Below are positions 8,062 to 18,551 of a DNA stretch of 64,000 nucleotides, in pieces. Source of the stretch: Pseudomonas sp. Au-Pse12 (GTDB taxonomy: Bacteria; Pseudomonadota; Gammaproteobacteria; Pseudomonadales; Pseudomonadaceae); the NCBI RefSeq assembly GCF_021341665.1, contig NZ_JAJTTH010000007.1, forward strand, positions 1 to 64,000. The letters are read 5' to 3'. The notes below the pieces were generated by a model. It did not search any database, had not been told where the DNA came from, and saw nothing but the letters and a program-made list of their open reading frames with translations. The first letter of the stretch is position 1; each line of letters starts with the position of its first letter. A program made the translations under genes and the position numbers.

Positions 8062-8357
8062 TGTCGACCTTGCATGTGTTGTCCCACTCGCCCTTCACCG
8101 ACACCCGCCTGAGCAGTTGCCTGCGCCTGCTGGGCAGCACCGACGGCCTGCTGCTGTGCGGTGACGCCGCCTATGCCCTGCAGCCGAACACGGCCGTTTA
8201 CGCCGAACTGGGCGCCCGCAGCGGCCTGAATCTGTATGTGCTGGAAGAAGACCTGAACGCTCGCGGCCTGGCCCTGCCGGCGTGGGCCCGCGCGGTGGAC
8301 TACCCGGGCTTCGTCGAATTGTCGATTCAGCATGACAAGGTCAACACCTGGCTATGA
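8061..8357 (+). CDS. tusB: tRNA 2-thiolation sulfur relay protein TusB
   Basis: A 98-residue DsrH-family protein, third subunit of TusBCD. The start MSTLHVLSHSPF, the central LLLCGDAAYAL and the C-terminal VELSIQHDKVNTWL are typical for DsrH/TusB. It overlaps tusC by one base and tusE by four. A cysteine is present in the LLLCGD strand. Confidence 0.92.
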   Translation: MSTLHVLSHSPFTDTRLSSCLRLLGSTDGLLLCGDAAYALQPNTAVYAELGARSGLNLYVLEEDLNARGLALPAWARAVDYPGFVELSIQHDKVNTWL

Positions 8358-8689
8358 GTACCCTGACTGTGGGCGCCCGCGCCATTGAGCTGGACAAGGA
8401 CGGTTACCTGGTCAACCTCGACGACTGGTCCGCCGAGGTGGCGCAGGCCCTGGCCGCCAACGAAGCGCTTGAACTCAGCGCGGAGCACTGGGAAATCCTC
8501 GAACTGCTGCAAGGCTTCTACAAGGAGTTCCAGCTGTCCCCGGCCACCCGCCCGCTGATCAAGTACACCGCTCTCAAGCTGGGCCCGGACAAGGGCAACA
8601 GCCTGCACCTGAACCGACTGTTCAAGGGCACTCCCGCCAAACTTGCCGCCAAGCTGGCGGGCCTGCCGAAGCCGACCAATTGCCTATGA
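8354..8689 (+). CDS. tusE: Sulfur relay protein TusE (DsrC family)
   Basis: A 111-residue DsrC/TusE protein that takes sulfur from TusBCD and hands it to MnmA during s2U synthesis at tRNA position 34. Features are DKDGYLVNLDDWS near residue 15, HWEILELLQGFYKEF in the middle and the flexible C-terminal arm ending in Asn-Cys-Leu, whose penultimate cysteine is the active site. The other DsrC cysteine, about ten residues upstream, is replaced (GLPK region has none), which fits TusE rather than dissimilatory DsrC. It overlaps tusB by four bases and ybiB by four. Confidence 0.93.
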   Translation: MSTLTVGARAIELDKDGYLVNLDDWSAEVAQALAANEALELSAEHWEILELLQGFYKEFQLSPATRPLIKYTALKLGPDKGNSLHLNRLFKGTPAKLAAKLAGLPKPTNCL

Positions 8690-9687
8690 ACGATTTCGCC
8701 CCCCTGCTCACCCAGACCCCGCAAGAGCATCCCTTCGCCCAGTTCGTGCGAATTCTCGGCAAGGGCAAGCGCGGCGCGCGCAACCTGACCCGGGAAGAAG
8801 CCCGGGAGGCCATGGGCATGCTGCTGGACGACAAGGTCGAGGACACCCAGCTCGGCGCCTTCCTCATGCTGCTGCGGCACAAGGAAGAAAGCCCGGAGGA
8901 ACTGGCGGGCTTCACCGAGGCCTTGCGCCAGCGCCTGAACGCCCCGGCGATCCCGCTGGACCTCGACTGGCCGACCTACGCCGGCAAGAAGCGCCACCTG
9001 CCCTGGTACCTGCTGGCGGCCAAGTGCCTGGCGCAGAACGGCGTGCGCATCCTGCTCCACGGTGGCGGCGCCCACACCGCCGGGCGCCTGTACACCGAGC
9101 AGTTGCTGGAGCCCCTGGGGATTCCCCTGTGCCGTGACTGGCAGGCGGTCGGCCGCGCGCTGGACCAGGACAACCTGGCCTTCATGCCCCTGGGCGACTG
9201 GGCGCCGCAATTGCAGCGCATGATCGATTTGCGCAACATCCTCGGCCTGCGCTCGCCGATCCACTCCCTGGCGCGCCTGCTCAACCCCCTGGGCGCCCGT
9301 TGCGGCCTGCAGAGCATCTTCCACCCCGGTTACCAGGCGGTGCACCGCGATGCCAGCGGCCTGCTGGGGGACAACGTGATCGTGATCAAGGGCGATGGCG
9401 GCGAGATCGAGATCAACCCGGACACCACCAGCCATCTGTACGGCAGCACCGGCGGCGTCAGTTGGGACGAGGAATGGCCGGCGCTGTCGGCGCAACGCCA
9501 TGTGAAACCGGCAAGCCTGGACCCCGAGCACCTCAAGGCGCTGTGGCGTGGCGAGGTGCAAGACAGCTACCCACAACTGGCCCTGCTGGCGACCATGGCC
9601 CTGGCCTTGCGCGGTTTGGGCACGCCTCGGGAACAGGCGTTCGCGCTGGCCGAACAGTATTGGGCGGCCCGTGACAGATCGATTTAA
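8686..9687 (+). CDS. ybiB: YbiB-type protein (TrpD2, glycosyltransferase family)
   Basis: A 333-residue protein with the anthranilate phosphoribosyltransferase fold: an N-terminal helical domain (NLTREEAREAMGMLLDD, LGAFLMLLRHKEES) and an alpha/beta domain with GVRILLHGGGAHTAGR, LRNILGLRSPIHSLARLLNP and VIKGDGGEIEINPD. E. coli YbiB (TrpD2) lacks the tryptophan-pathway activity and binds nucleic acid; the role is unsettled. No trp genes are nearby. It shares an ATGA with the tusE stop, so it is translationally coupled to the sulfur-relay operon, which hints at an RNA/tRNA link (inference). Confidence 0.85.
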   Translation: MNDFAPLLTQTPQEHPFAQFVRILGKGKRGARNLTREEAREAMGMLLDDKVEDTQLGAFLMLLRHKEESPEELAGFTEALRQRLNAPAIPLDLDWPTYAGKKRHLPWYLLAAKCLAQNGVRILLHGGGAHTAGRLYTEQLLEPLGIPLCRDWQAVGRALDQDNLAFMPLGDWAPQLQRMIDLRNILGLRSPIHSLARLLNPLGARCGLQSIFHPGYQAVHRDASGLLGDNVIVIKGDGGEIEINPDTTSHLYGSTGGVSWDEEWPALSAQRHVKPASLDPEHLKALWRGEVQDSYPQLALLATMALALRGLGTPREQAFALAEQYWAARDRSI

Positions 9688-9775
9688 TCGATCAAAACCG
9701 CCCACGCTTTGCGCTTTTTGTTCGAACCCAGCGGCATAGACTGCACTCCAACGCACAATAGCTGAGGAGCACTCC

Positions 9776-10777
9776 ATGGGTTTGCTGATCGATGGGCGCT
9801 GGCACGACCAGTGGTACGAAAGCGGCAAGGACGGCGCCTTCCAACGGGAGCAGGCGCAACGCCGTCACTGGGTCACCGCCGATGGCCGCCCGGGCCCCAG
9901 CGGCGAAGGCGGCTTTGCCGCCGAGGCCGGGCGCTACCACCTGTATGTCTCCCTGGCCTGCCCCTGGGCCCACCGCACGCTGATCCTGCGCAAGCTCAAG
10001 GGCCTGGAGCAGTTGATCGACGTCTCGGTGGTCAGCTGGCTGATGCGCGAGAACGGCTGGACCTTCGACAGCGCCTACGGCTCCAGCGGCGATGCGCTGG
10101 ATCACTTTGACTTCATGCACCAGCGCTACACCGCCGACAGCGCCGACTACACCGGCCGCGTCACCGTGCCGGTGCTGTGGGACAAGCAGCAACAGCGCAT
10201 CGTCAGCAACGAGTCGGCGGAGATCATCCGCATGTTCAACAGCGCCTTCGACGGCCTGACCGGCAATGATCTGGACTTCTACCCGCAGCCACTGCGCGCA
10301 CGCATCGATGAACTCAACGCACGCATCTACCCCGCGCTGAACAATGGCGTGTACCGCGCCGGGTTTGCCACTTCACAACAGGCCTACGAGGCGGCGTTCG
10401 ATGATGTGTTCGCCGAACTGGATGAACTGGAGACTCTGCTGGACAAGCAGCGCTACCTGGCCGGCGAGTACCTGAGCGAAGCCGATGTGCGGCTGTTCAC
10501 CACGCTGATCCGTTTCGATGCGGTGTACCACGGCCACTTCAAGTGCAACCTGCGGCGGATGGCCGATTACCCGAACCTGTCGAACTGGCTGCGGGAGCTG
10601 TACCAGTGGCCGGGAATTGCCGAGACCGTGGATTTTGCCCATATCAAGGGGCACTACTATGCCAGCCATCGCACCATCAATCCGACCGGGATCGTGCCAA
10701 AGGGGCCGTTGCAGGATTTCAACCGCGGCCATGATCGGCAGCGGTTGAGCGGACTAGGGGTTTGGTGCAGGGATTGA
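9776..10777 (+). CDS. Xi-class glutathione transferase / glutathionyl-hydroquinone reductase
   Basis: A 333-residue protein of the YqjG/PcpF family, which reduces glutathionyl-(hydro)quinones and leaves oxidised glutathione. The N-terminal thioredoxin-like domain carries the catalytic Cys in SLACPWAHRTLIL (about residue 60) and the glutathione-binding VSNESAEIIRMF. The all-helical C-terminal domain has YRAGFATSQQAYE, RYLAGEYLSEADVRLFTTLIRFD and the closing GHYYASH plus NPTGIVPKGP motif seen in this class. It has its own 88-bp upstream region with AGGAG before ATG. The 3' end runs into REP repeats. Confidence 0.92.
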   Translation: MGLLIDGRWHDQWYESGKDGAFQREQAQRRHWVTADGRPGPSGEGGFAAEAGRYHLYVSLACPWAHRTLILRKLKGLEQLIDVSVVSWLMRENGWTFDSAYGSSGDALDHFDFMHQRYTADSADYTGRVTVPVLWDKQQQRIVSNESAEIIRMFNSAFDGLTGNDLDFYPQPLRARIDELNARIYPALNNGVYRAGFATSQQAYEAAFDDVFAELDELETLLDKQRYLAGEYLSEADVRLFTTLIRFDAVYHGHFKCNLRRMADYPNLSNWLRELYQWPGIAETVDFAHIKGHYYASHRTINPTGIVPKGPLQDFNRGHDRQRLSGLGVWCRD

Positions 10778-10780
10778 GGA

Positions 10781-10845
10781 CGCTTTCGCTGGCAAGCCAG
10801 CTCCTACAACCGTGGGGTGTGTAGGAACCGGCTTGCCGGCGAAGC
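10781..10845. repeat. Inverted pair of REP elements
   Basis: Two opposed copies of a REP-like sequence: CTTTCGCTGGCAAGCCAGCT-CCTACA, then TGTAGGA-ACCGGCTTGCCGGCGAAG, separated by about 12 bases. Each contains a short stem around the central GGCTTGCC core. It lies between the GST and cysG 3' ends (convergent genes), a usual place for Pseudomonas REP pairs. Confidence 0.85.
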
Positions 10846-10847
10846 AT

Positions 10848-12242
10848 TCAGACCTCGGACTGGGCGCCTTCGAACCAGGCCAGCTTCTCGCGCAGCTGGA
10901 CCACTTCACCAACGATCACCAGGGTCGGCGCGTGCACTTCGTGCTCCGCCACCAGCGCCGGCAGGTTGGCCAGGGTACCGGTGAAGACGCGCTGGTTGCT
11001 GGTGGTGCCCTGCTGAACCAGCGCTGCCGGAGTGTCGGCGCCGCGACCGTGCTTGATCAGTTGCTCGCAGATGGTCGGCAAGCCCACCAGCCCCATGTAG
11101 AACACCAGGGTCTGGGCGGGCGCCACCAGGTCGCTCCAGGGCAGGTTGCTGGTGCCGTCCTTGAGATGCCCGGTGACGAAACGCACCGATTGCGCGTAGT
11201 CGCGGTGAGTCAGGGGAATACCGGCATAGGCCGAGCAACCGCTGGCCGCGGTAATCCCCGGCACCACCTGGAACGGAATGCCGTGGGCCGCCAGCTCTTC
11301 GATCTCTTCGCCGCCCCGGCCAAAGATGAACGGATCGCCCCCCTTGAGCCGCACCACACGCTTGCCTTGCTGGGCCAGGGTCACCAGTTGCTGGTTGATC
11401 TGTTCCTGGGGCACGGCGTGATCGGCGCGACGCTTGCCGACGTAGATGCGTTCGGCGTCGCGGCGGCACAGTTCGAGAATCGCCGGCGCCACCAGACGGT
11501 CGTAGAGCACCACGTCGGCCTGCTGCATCAGGCGCAGGGCGCGGAAAGTCAGCAGGTCCGGATCACCCGGGCCCGCGCCGACCAGATACACCTCGCCCGG
11601 CGCATGGGGCGCCTTGCCGGCAATCTTGGCCTGCAACAGACGTTCGGCTTCCGCCCCCTGCCCCGCCAACTGACGATCAGCGATAGGGCCCTGGAACACG
11701 TCCTCCCAGAACGCCCGGCGCTGCTGCACATCCGGAAACAGGCCTTTGACCTGGGCCCGGAAACGCGCCGCCAACCCGGCCAACTGGCCGTAGGTGGAAG
11801 GAATCCAGGTTTCCAGCTTGGCCCGGATCAACCGCGCCAGCACCGGCGCATCGCCGCCGCTGGAAACCGCGATGACCAGCGGTGAACGGTCGACGATGGC
11901 GGGGAAGATCACGCTGCACAGGGCCGGCGCGTCCACCACGTTGACCGGGACGCAACGCCGATGGGCATCGGCGGAGACCTGGGCATTCAGGGATTCGTCG
12001 TCGGTGGCGGCGATGATCAGGGTGCAGCCGTCGAGGTCTGCCTCGACATACCCACGCAGCAGGGACTCACCGCCGCTGGCGACGATCAGCTCCTGCAATT
12101 GCGCTTCTATTTCAGGTGCGACCACCCGCAGCTGCGCACCGGCATCGGCCAGCAGACGGGATTTGCGCAAGGCAATCTCCCCTCCACCGACCACCAACAC
12201 ACGACTGCCGCGAAGGTTGTGAAACAGCGGCAGATATTCCAT
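10848..12242 (-). CDS. cysG: Siroheme synthase CysG
   Basis: A 464-residue trifunctional fusion. The N-terminal ~200 residues are the precorrin-2 dehydrogenase/sirohydrochlorin ferrochelatase module (NAD-binding VLVVGGGEIALRKSRLL; later VIAVSSGGDAPVLARLIR). The C-terminal ~250 residues are the SAM-dependent uroporphyrinogen III methyltransferase (VYLVGAGPGDPDLLT, VRLKGGDPFIFGRGGEE, VVPGITAASGCSAYAGIPLTHR in parts). It makes siroheme for assimilatory sulfite and nitrite reductases. It follows serS with no gap, so the two are cotranscribed. Confidence 0.96.
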   Translation of the reverse strand: MEYLPLFHNLRGSRVLVVGGGEIALRKSRLLADAGAQLRVVAPEIEAQLQELIVASGGESLLRGYVEADLDGCTLIIAATDDESLNAQVSADAHRRCVPVNVVDAPALCSVIFPAIVDRSPLVIAVSSGGDAPVLARLIRAKLETWIPSTYGQLAGLAARFRAQVKGLFPDVQQRRAFWEDVFQGPIADRQLAGQGAEAERLLQAKIAGKAPHAPGEVYLVGAGPGDPDLLTFRALRLMQQADVVLYDRLVAPAILELCRRDAERIYVGKRRADHAVPQEQINQQLVTLAQQGKRVVRLKGGDPFIFGRGGEEIEELAAHGIPFQVVPGITAASGCSAYAGIPLTHRDYAQSVRFVTGHLKDGTSNLPWSDLVAPAQTLVFYMGLVGLPTICEQLIKHGRGADTPAALVQQGTTSNQRVFTGTLANLPALVAEHEVHAPTLVIVGEVVQLREKLAWFEGAQSEV

Positions 12243-13523
<1,281 letters not shown>

Positions 13524-13539
13524 GTCGTTCTCTCGTTTA

Positions 13540-13914
13540 TCAAAGTTTGGTCAAGGACAGGCCGGCCCAGGTAGCAAGCAGCCCGCCGAATACACTCAGT
13601 GCCGCGTAGCCCAGGGCCAGCGCCACTTGTCCGCTTTCCAGCAGACGCACGGTATCCAGTGAAAAGGATGAAAAAGTCGTCAGGCCACCGAGGAAGCCCA
13701 CTATCAATCCGGCACGCACTTCGATCGGCACCTCCGGACGGACCAGGAACAGCCCGTACAACACGCCGATCAGCAGGCAGCCCACGATATTAACGGCCAG
13801 CGTCGCGGTATAGAAGTGCCGCGGCCAATTGGCGTTGATCCAGTTGCCGGTGGCAAAGCGCAACAGGGTGCCAGCCACGCCGCCAGCGGAGACTGCAAGG
13901 ATCAGGGGGATCAA
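13540..13914 (-). CDS. crcB: Fluoride exporter CrcB (Fluc)
   Basis: A 124-residue four-helix membrane protein of the Fluc/CrcB family, which works as a dual-topology dimeric F- channel. Family signatures are GGVAGTLLRFATGNW near the start, TLAVNIVGCLLIG in helix 2 and FLGGLTTFSSFSLDT, with the conserved Asn and Phe-box residues, in helix 3. The start is a TTG that overlaps the rarA stop in TTGA; GGAG sits 7 bases upstream, and no ATG fits. No fluoride riboswitch can be present because the upstream sequence is rarA coding sequence. Confidence 0.93.
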   Translation of the reverse strand: MIPLILAVSAGGVAGTLLRFATGNWINANWPRHFYTATLAVNIVGCLLIGVLYGLFLVRPEVPIEVRAGLIVGFLGGLTTFSSFSLDTVRLLESGQVALALGYAALSVFGGLLATWAGLSLTKL

Positions 13915-15236
13915 GGTTTTCTCCGCTGCAGGGGGCTGGCCCGGTCCAGGGCAGCCAGGTGCTTGAGCTTCTCGCCGATCTTCAGCTCCAGGCCACGGGG
14001 CACCGGCTGGTAGAGCGGCAAAGGCTCCAGCTCTTCGGGGAAATAGTCTTCGCCGGCGGCGTAGGCATCCGGCTCGTCATGGGCATAGCGGTATTCGTCG
14101 CCATAACCCAACTGCTTCATCAGCTTGGTCGGGGCATTGCGCAGGTGGATCGGCACTTCCAGCGAACCGTGCTCGGCAGCGGCGCGCATGGCGGCCTTGA
14201 AGCCCATGTACACGGCGTTGCTCTTCGGCGCGCAAGCCAGGTAGGTGATGGCCTGCGCCACCGCCAGCTCGCCCTCGGGGCTGCCCAGGCGCTCTTGCAC
14301 GTCCCAGGCCGCCAGGCACAGGCTCAGCGCCCGGGGGTCGGCGTTGCCGATGTCCTCGCTGGCCATGCGCACCACGCGCCGGGCCAGGTACAGCGGGTCG
14401 CAGCCGCCGTCGAGCATGCGCGCAAACCAGTACAGGGCGCCGTCGGGGTTGGAGCCGCGCACCGATTTGTGCAACGCGGATATCTGGTCGTAGAAGGCTT
14501 CGCCACCCTTGTCGAAACGCCGGCGGGTATCGCCCAGCAGGCTTTGCAGCAGATCAACGCCGATCTCGCCACCGTCTTCGGCCAGGTCCGAGGCGTTTTC
14601 CAGCAGGTTGAGCATGCGCCGGCCATCGCCATCGGCCGCCGACAGCAGCATCTGGAAGCCTTCGTCGCTGAGGCTCAACTGGCGCTTGCCCAGCCCCCGC
14701 TCTTCAGTCAGGGCGCGCTGTACCAGGCTGCCGAGGGCCGCTTCATCCAGGCTCTTGAGCACATACACCCGCGCTCGGGAGAGCAAGGCGTTGTTGAGCT
14801 CGAAGGACGGGTTTTCCGTGGTGGCACCGATAAAGATCAGCGTGCCGTCTTCCACGTAGGGCAGGAAGGCATCCTGCTGGGACTTGTTGAAGCGATGCAC
14901 TTCATCGACAAACAGAATGGTCCGCCGCCCGTATTGCCCGGCCTGCTGCTTGGCGATTTCCACCGCCTGGCGGATCTCCTTGACCCCGGCCAGCACCGCC
15001 GAGACGGTTTCGAAGTGGGCGTCCGAGACTTCCGCCAACAGCCGCGCCAGGGTGGTCTTGCCGACCCCGGGCGGGCCCCAGAAGATCATCGAATGCAGGG
15101 TGCCCTGCTCCAGGGCCTCGCGCAGCGGCTTGCCCCGGGCCAGCAGGTGCTGCTGACCGACGTACTCGTCCAGGTTGGTGGCACGCAAGCGTGCGGCCAG
15201 TGGCTGGGCGATCGGGGCACTACGAAACAGGTCCAT
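13911..15236 (-). CDS. rarA: Replication-associated recombination protein A (RarA/MgsA)
   Basis: A 441-residue AAA+ ATPase of the RarA/WRNIP1/Mgs1 clamp-loader-like family that acts at stalled replication forks. Walker A GPPGVGKTTLARLLA lies near residue 55 and Walker B with sensor residues in ILFVDEVHRFNKSQQD near 105. Further family segments are GATTENPSFELNNALLSRARVY (in parts) and the C-terminal tetramerisation region LGSPEGELAVAQA and NAPTKLMKQLGYG. It lies between lolA and crcB, as in many gammaproteobacteria (lolA-rarA-serS). Confidence 0.95.
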   Translation of the reverse strand: MDLFRSAPIAQPLAARLRATNLDEYVGQQHLLARGKPLREALEQGTLHSMIFWGPPGVGKTTLARLLAEVSDAHFETVSAVLAGVKEIRQAVEIAKQQAGQYGRRTILFVDEVHRFNKSQQDAFLPYVEDGTLIFIGATTENPSFELNNALLSRARVYVLKSLDEAALGSLVQRALTEERGLGKRQLSLSDEGFQMLLSAADGDGRRMLNLLENASDLAEDGGEIGVDLLQSLLGDTRRRFDKGGEAFYDQISALHKSVRGSNPDGALYWFARMLDGGCDPLYLARRVVRMASEDIGNADPRALSLCLAAWDVQERLGSPEGELAVAQAITYLACAPKSNAVYMGFKAAMRAAAEHGSLEVPIHLRNAPTKLMKQLGYGDEYRYAHDEPDAYAAGEDYFPEELEPLPLYQPVPRGLELKIGEKLKHLAALDRASPLQRRKP

Positions 15237-15269
15237 GGACTACCTTCGAAACCTTGCGGCTGCGGCTGC

Positions 15270-15893
15270 TTACTCTTGGATCACATCGGCACCCTTGGGG
15301 ATGTCGAACTTGAACTTGGACGCCGGGATCGCTTCGTTGGCCTTGACCCCGGTGAACAGGATATTGGTGCGCTGGCCGACGCTGTCGATCAACTGCATGT
15401 CGTTGATCATCCCGTTGCGAAACGACAGGCGCAGGCTGTCGAACAGGGTGTCGCGGGTTTTCGGCTTGAGGGTGAAGTCCATCACGCCACCGGCTTCCTT
15501 GGAAGTGATGTCGAAGCTTTCGCTGATTTTCGACACGTCACCGGACAGCAGCAGGGCTGGGGTCTGGGTCAGGCGCTGGTCGAGCTTCTTGATGGTCACC
15601 TGCTCCAGGTCCGGGTCCCACAGCGAGACTTTCTGGCCATCGGAAACCATCAGTTGCTCTTGCGGCGCATCGGTGTGCCAGTAGAACAGGCCAGGACGCT
15701 GCAGCGACATCTCGCCAGCGGTTTCCTGCAATTGGGTGCCGCTGCCGTCCAGGGTCAGCTGGGAGAAACGCGCGGTCAGGGTCTGGGATTTTTCCAGCAA
15801 CTGGGTCAGGCGCGCCACGTCTTTGGGGTCGGCGTGAGCCGACAGGGTGGTCACAGCCAGTACCGGCAGCAGCAACATGCGAATCAGGCGCAT
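15270..15893 (-). CDS. lolA: Outer-membrane lipoprotein carrier protein LolA
   Basis: Periplasmic chaperone that ferries lipoproteins from the LolCDE complex to LolB. From ATG 15893 the product is 207 residues, the usual length, with a signal peptide (MRLIRMLLLPVLAVTTLSAHA, cleaved after AHA). The mature part has the LolA-type segments TLTARFSQ, GEMSLQRPGLFYWHTD and SLRLSFRNGMINDMQL. The longer frame from 15920 would put nine residues before the signal and is rejected. It lies between ftsK and rarA on the same strand. Confidence 0.94.
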   Translation of the reverse strand: MRLIRMLLLPVLAVTTLSAHADPKDVARLTQLLEKSQTLTARFSQLTLDGSGTQLQETAGEMSLQRPGLFYWHTDAPQEQLMVSDGQKVSLWDPDLEQVTIKKLDQRLTQTPALLLSGDVSKISESFDITSKEAGGVMDFTLKPKTRDTLFDSLRLSFRNGMINDMQLIDSVGQRTNILFTGVKANEAIPASKFKFDIPKGADVIQE

Positions 15894-15960
15894 GGAATTC
15901 CTCATAAATTGGATGGGCATACGAGCGGCGTGGCATCACGCCGCTGAAAACGAAACGGGA

Positions 15961-18369
15961 TCAGTCGCGCATCGGGCCCGGCGCCAGCACTTCGCGGGAG
16001 CCGTTGGTGTTCATCGCCGTCACCACCCCGGCCATTTCCATGGCCTCGATCATCCGGGCGGCACGGTTGTAGCCAATCTTCAGCTTGCGCTGTACCGCCG
16101 AGATCGAGGCCCGGCGGCTTTCCAGGACGAACTGCACGGCTTCGTCGTACAACGCGTCGGCTTCCGGATCATCACCGTCGCCACCGCCGCTGCTGCCTTC
16201 GAAACCACTGCCCGCCTCTTCGACACCGTTGAGGATGTCGTCGTTGTATTCCGGCGCGCCGCGCAGCTTCCAGGCCTCCACCACACGGTGTACTTCATCG
16301 TCGGAGACGAAGGCGCCGTGGACACGGATCGGCAGGCTGGTGCCCGGCGGCATGTAGAGCATGTCACCGTGACCCAGCAGTTGTTCGGCGCCGCCCTGGT
16401 CGATGATGGTCCGCGAGTCGATCTTGCTCGACACCTGGAACGCCATGCGGGTCGGGATGTTGGCCTTGATCAGGCCGGTGATCACGTCCACCGACGGCCG
16501 CTGGGTCGCGAGGATCAGGTGGATACCGGCGGCCCGGGCCTTCTGGGCGATACGTGCGATCAGTTCTTCGACCTTCTTGCCGACGATCATCATCATGTCG
16601 GCGAATTCGTCCACCACCACGACGATGGTCGGCAACTTGGTCAGCAGCGGCGCTTCGTCGTGGATGCTTTCGCGGTTGTACAGCGGATCGGCCAGCGGTG
16701 TGCCGGCGTCGATGGCTTCCTTGACCTTGGCGTTGAAGCCCGAGAGGTTGCGCACGCCCATCTTGGCCATGAGCTTGTAGCGCCGCTCCATCTCCGCCAC
16801 GCTCCAGCGCAGGGCGTTGGCCGCGTCCTTCATGTCGGTGACCACCGGGCACAGCAGGTGCGGGATGCCTTCGTAGATCGACAGTTCGAGCATCTTCGGG
16901 TCGATCATGATCAGCTTGGCGTCTTCCGGGCCGGACTTGAACAGGATCGACAGGATCATCGCGTTGACCCCCACCGACTTACCGGAACCGGTAGTACCGG
17001 CCACCAGCAGGTGAGGCATTTTCGCCAGGTCGGTGATGATCGGCTTGCCGCCGATATCGTGGCCCAGGGCCAGGGTGACCGGGGATTTGAAGTTGTCGTA
17101 TTCCGGGGTCGAGAGCACTTCGGAGAAGCGCACGATCTGCCGGTCTTCGTTGGGAATCTCGATGCCCACGGTGGTCTTGCCGGGAATCACTTCCACCACG
17201 CGCACGCTGGTCACCGCCAGGGAGCGAGCCAGGTCCTTGGCCAGGTTGGCGATACGGCTGACTTTCACCCCCGCCGCTGGCTGGATTTCGTAACGGGTAA
17301 TCACCGGGCCCGGGTGGATCGAATCCACCGCAACCTCGACGCCGAATTCCTTGAGTTTGATTTCCAACAGGTGACCGACGGCGGCCAGGGATTCCGGGGA
17401 ATAGTTCAGCTGCTTCTTTTCTGCCGGGTCAAGAATCGAGATCGGCGGCAAGGTGCCTTCCACCGCGCTGTCGACGAACAGCGGCACCTGCTTCTCTTTC
17501 TGCACGCGCTTGCTCGGCTCCGGCGCCTTGGTGACCACCGGGGTGATGACCGGCGGCACCTGTTTCTCGCGCTCGGACATGTGCTTGCTCAAGGCCTGCT
17601 CGCGCTCGATAAGGCGCTCCTTGACCTTGGCCTGCTCGCGTTTGTCGGCAACGTTCGGGGTGACCACTTCATCGACCCGGGCATCCACTTCACGCAGTTG
17701 CGCCACCAGCTGCTTGCGTTCCACTCGCGCATCCCACCAGCGGTTGGCGGCGCCCTGGAACAGTTCGAACAGGTCGAGGGTGATCTTGCCGGTAACGTCC
17801 ATGACCTTGAACCAGGACAGGTCGGTGAACACCGTCAGGCCAAACAGGAACAGGGCGATGAACATCAGGGTACTGCCCTGCACGTTCAGGGCATTCTTGG
17901 CCAGGTCGCCCAGGCTTTCGCCCAGGGCGCCACCGGCACCGGCCGGAAGGCCCGTGGCGGCATGGAAGTGGATATGCGCCAGCGCCGCGCCGGACAGCAC
18001 CAGAAACACCAGGCCGATCAGCCGCCAGGAAAACAGCCAGCCGCTCCACTGCCAGGGTTCATGGCGCTGACGAAAGATCTGGTAAGTCTTGATCGCCAAC
18101 AACAACGGAAATATATAGGCGAAGTAACCCAACACCATAAACAGGATATCGGCGCTGTAGGAACCGGCGGGACCGCCGAAGTTCTGCACGTCGTCAATCT
18201 TGCTGTTATGACTCCAGCCCGGATCATCTTTCCCGTAGGTCAGAAGTGCCATCATCAAGAACAGGCACAGGGCTCCAATGGCGATCAACGCACCTTCCTT
18301 GAGCCGGTAGTGCAATTGCTGACGCCAGAGCGGAACAACAGGTTTAGGTGCTGCGGTGGATTTCTTCAA
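15961..18369 (-). CDS. ftsK: DNA translocase FtsK
   Basis: An 802-residue division-site DNA translocase. Four membrane helices occupy about residues 25-195, followed by a short charged linker (far shorter than in E. coli FtsK), then the RecA-like motor with Walker A AGTTGSGKSVGVNA near residue 460 and Walker B TIVVVVDEFADMMM. The C-terminal ~65 residues form the gamma winged helix (YDEAVQFVLESRRASISAVQRKL in parts) that reads KOPS and activates XerCD. It heads the minus-strand run ftsK-lolA-rarA-crcB-serS-cysG and is divergent from trxB. Confidence 0.97.
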   Translation of the reverse strand: MKKSTAAPKPVVPLWRQQLHYRLKEGALIAIGALCLFLMMALLTYGKDDPGWSHNSKIDDVQNFGGPAGSYSADILFMVLGYFAYIFPLLLAIKTYQIFRQRHEPWQWSGWLFSWRLIGLVFLVLSGAALAHIHFHAATGLPAGAGGALGESLGDLAKNALNVQGSTLMFIALFLFGLTVFTDLSWFKVMDVTGKITLDLFELFQGAANRWWDARVERKQLVAQLREVDARVDEVVTPNVADKREQAKVKERLIEREQALSKHMSEREKQVPPVITPVVTKAPEPSKRVQKEKQVPLFVDSAVEGTLPPISILDPAEKKQLNYSPESLAAVGHLLEIKLKEFGVEVAVDSIHPGPVITRYEIQPAAGVKVSRIANLAKDLARSLAVTSVRVVEVIPGKTTVGIEIPNEDRQIVRFSEVLSTPEYDNFKSPVTLALGHDIGGKPIITDLAKMPHLLVAGTTGSGKSVGVNAMILSILFKSGPEDAKLIMIDPKMLELSIYEGIPHLLCPVVTDMKDAANALRWSVAEMERRYKLMAKMGVRNLSGFNAKVKEAIDAGTPLADPLYNRESIHDEAPLLTKLPTIVVVVDEFADMMMIVGKKVEELIARIAQKARAAGIHLILATQRPSVDVITGLIKANIPTRMAFQVSSKIDSRTIIDQGGAEQLLGHGDMLYMPPGTSLPIRVHGAFVSDDEVHRVVEAWKLRGAPEYNDDILNGVEEAGSGFEGSSGGGDGDDPEADALYDEAVQFVLESRRASISAVQRKLKIGYNRAARMIEAMEMAGVVTAMNTNGSREVLAPGPMRD

Positions 18370-18519
18370 AACGCGTCTTTTCCTGCGCCAAGGGCGCGTC
18401 CAACGGGTGATTGACTACAAGATACTGCTCAATCCGAGCAGGTAAATAAAGTTGACCGGCGTAACTGGGGCTACTTTTAACACTCTGCCCCTTGCTTCTG
18501 AAACAGTGCAATTCTGAAT

Positions 18520-18551
18520 AAACCCGGTACAGCGTCGTATTGTACGGGTTT
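18520..18551. other. Hairpin in the ftsK-trxB divergent region
   Basis: AAACCCGGTACA and TGTACGGGTTT form an 11-bp stem with one bulged G and a 9-base loop. It lies roughly mid-way in the 295-bp region between the divergent starts of ftsK and trxB, which otherwise holds only AT-rich promoter-like sequence. In either direction it could be a leader structure or a small terminator. Confidence 0.5.

Noticed and set aside
15847..18414. Very long open frame (855 codons) on the plus strand opposite ftsK
   Set aside because: It mirrors ftsK, which has clear motor and membrane motifs. The His/Gln/Gly-rich translation is typical of the antisense frame of a high-GC gene with strong third-position bias.
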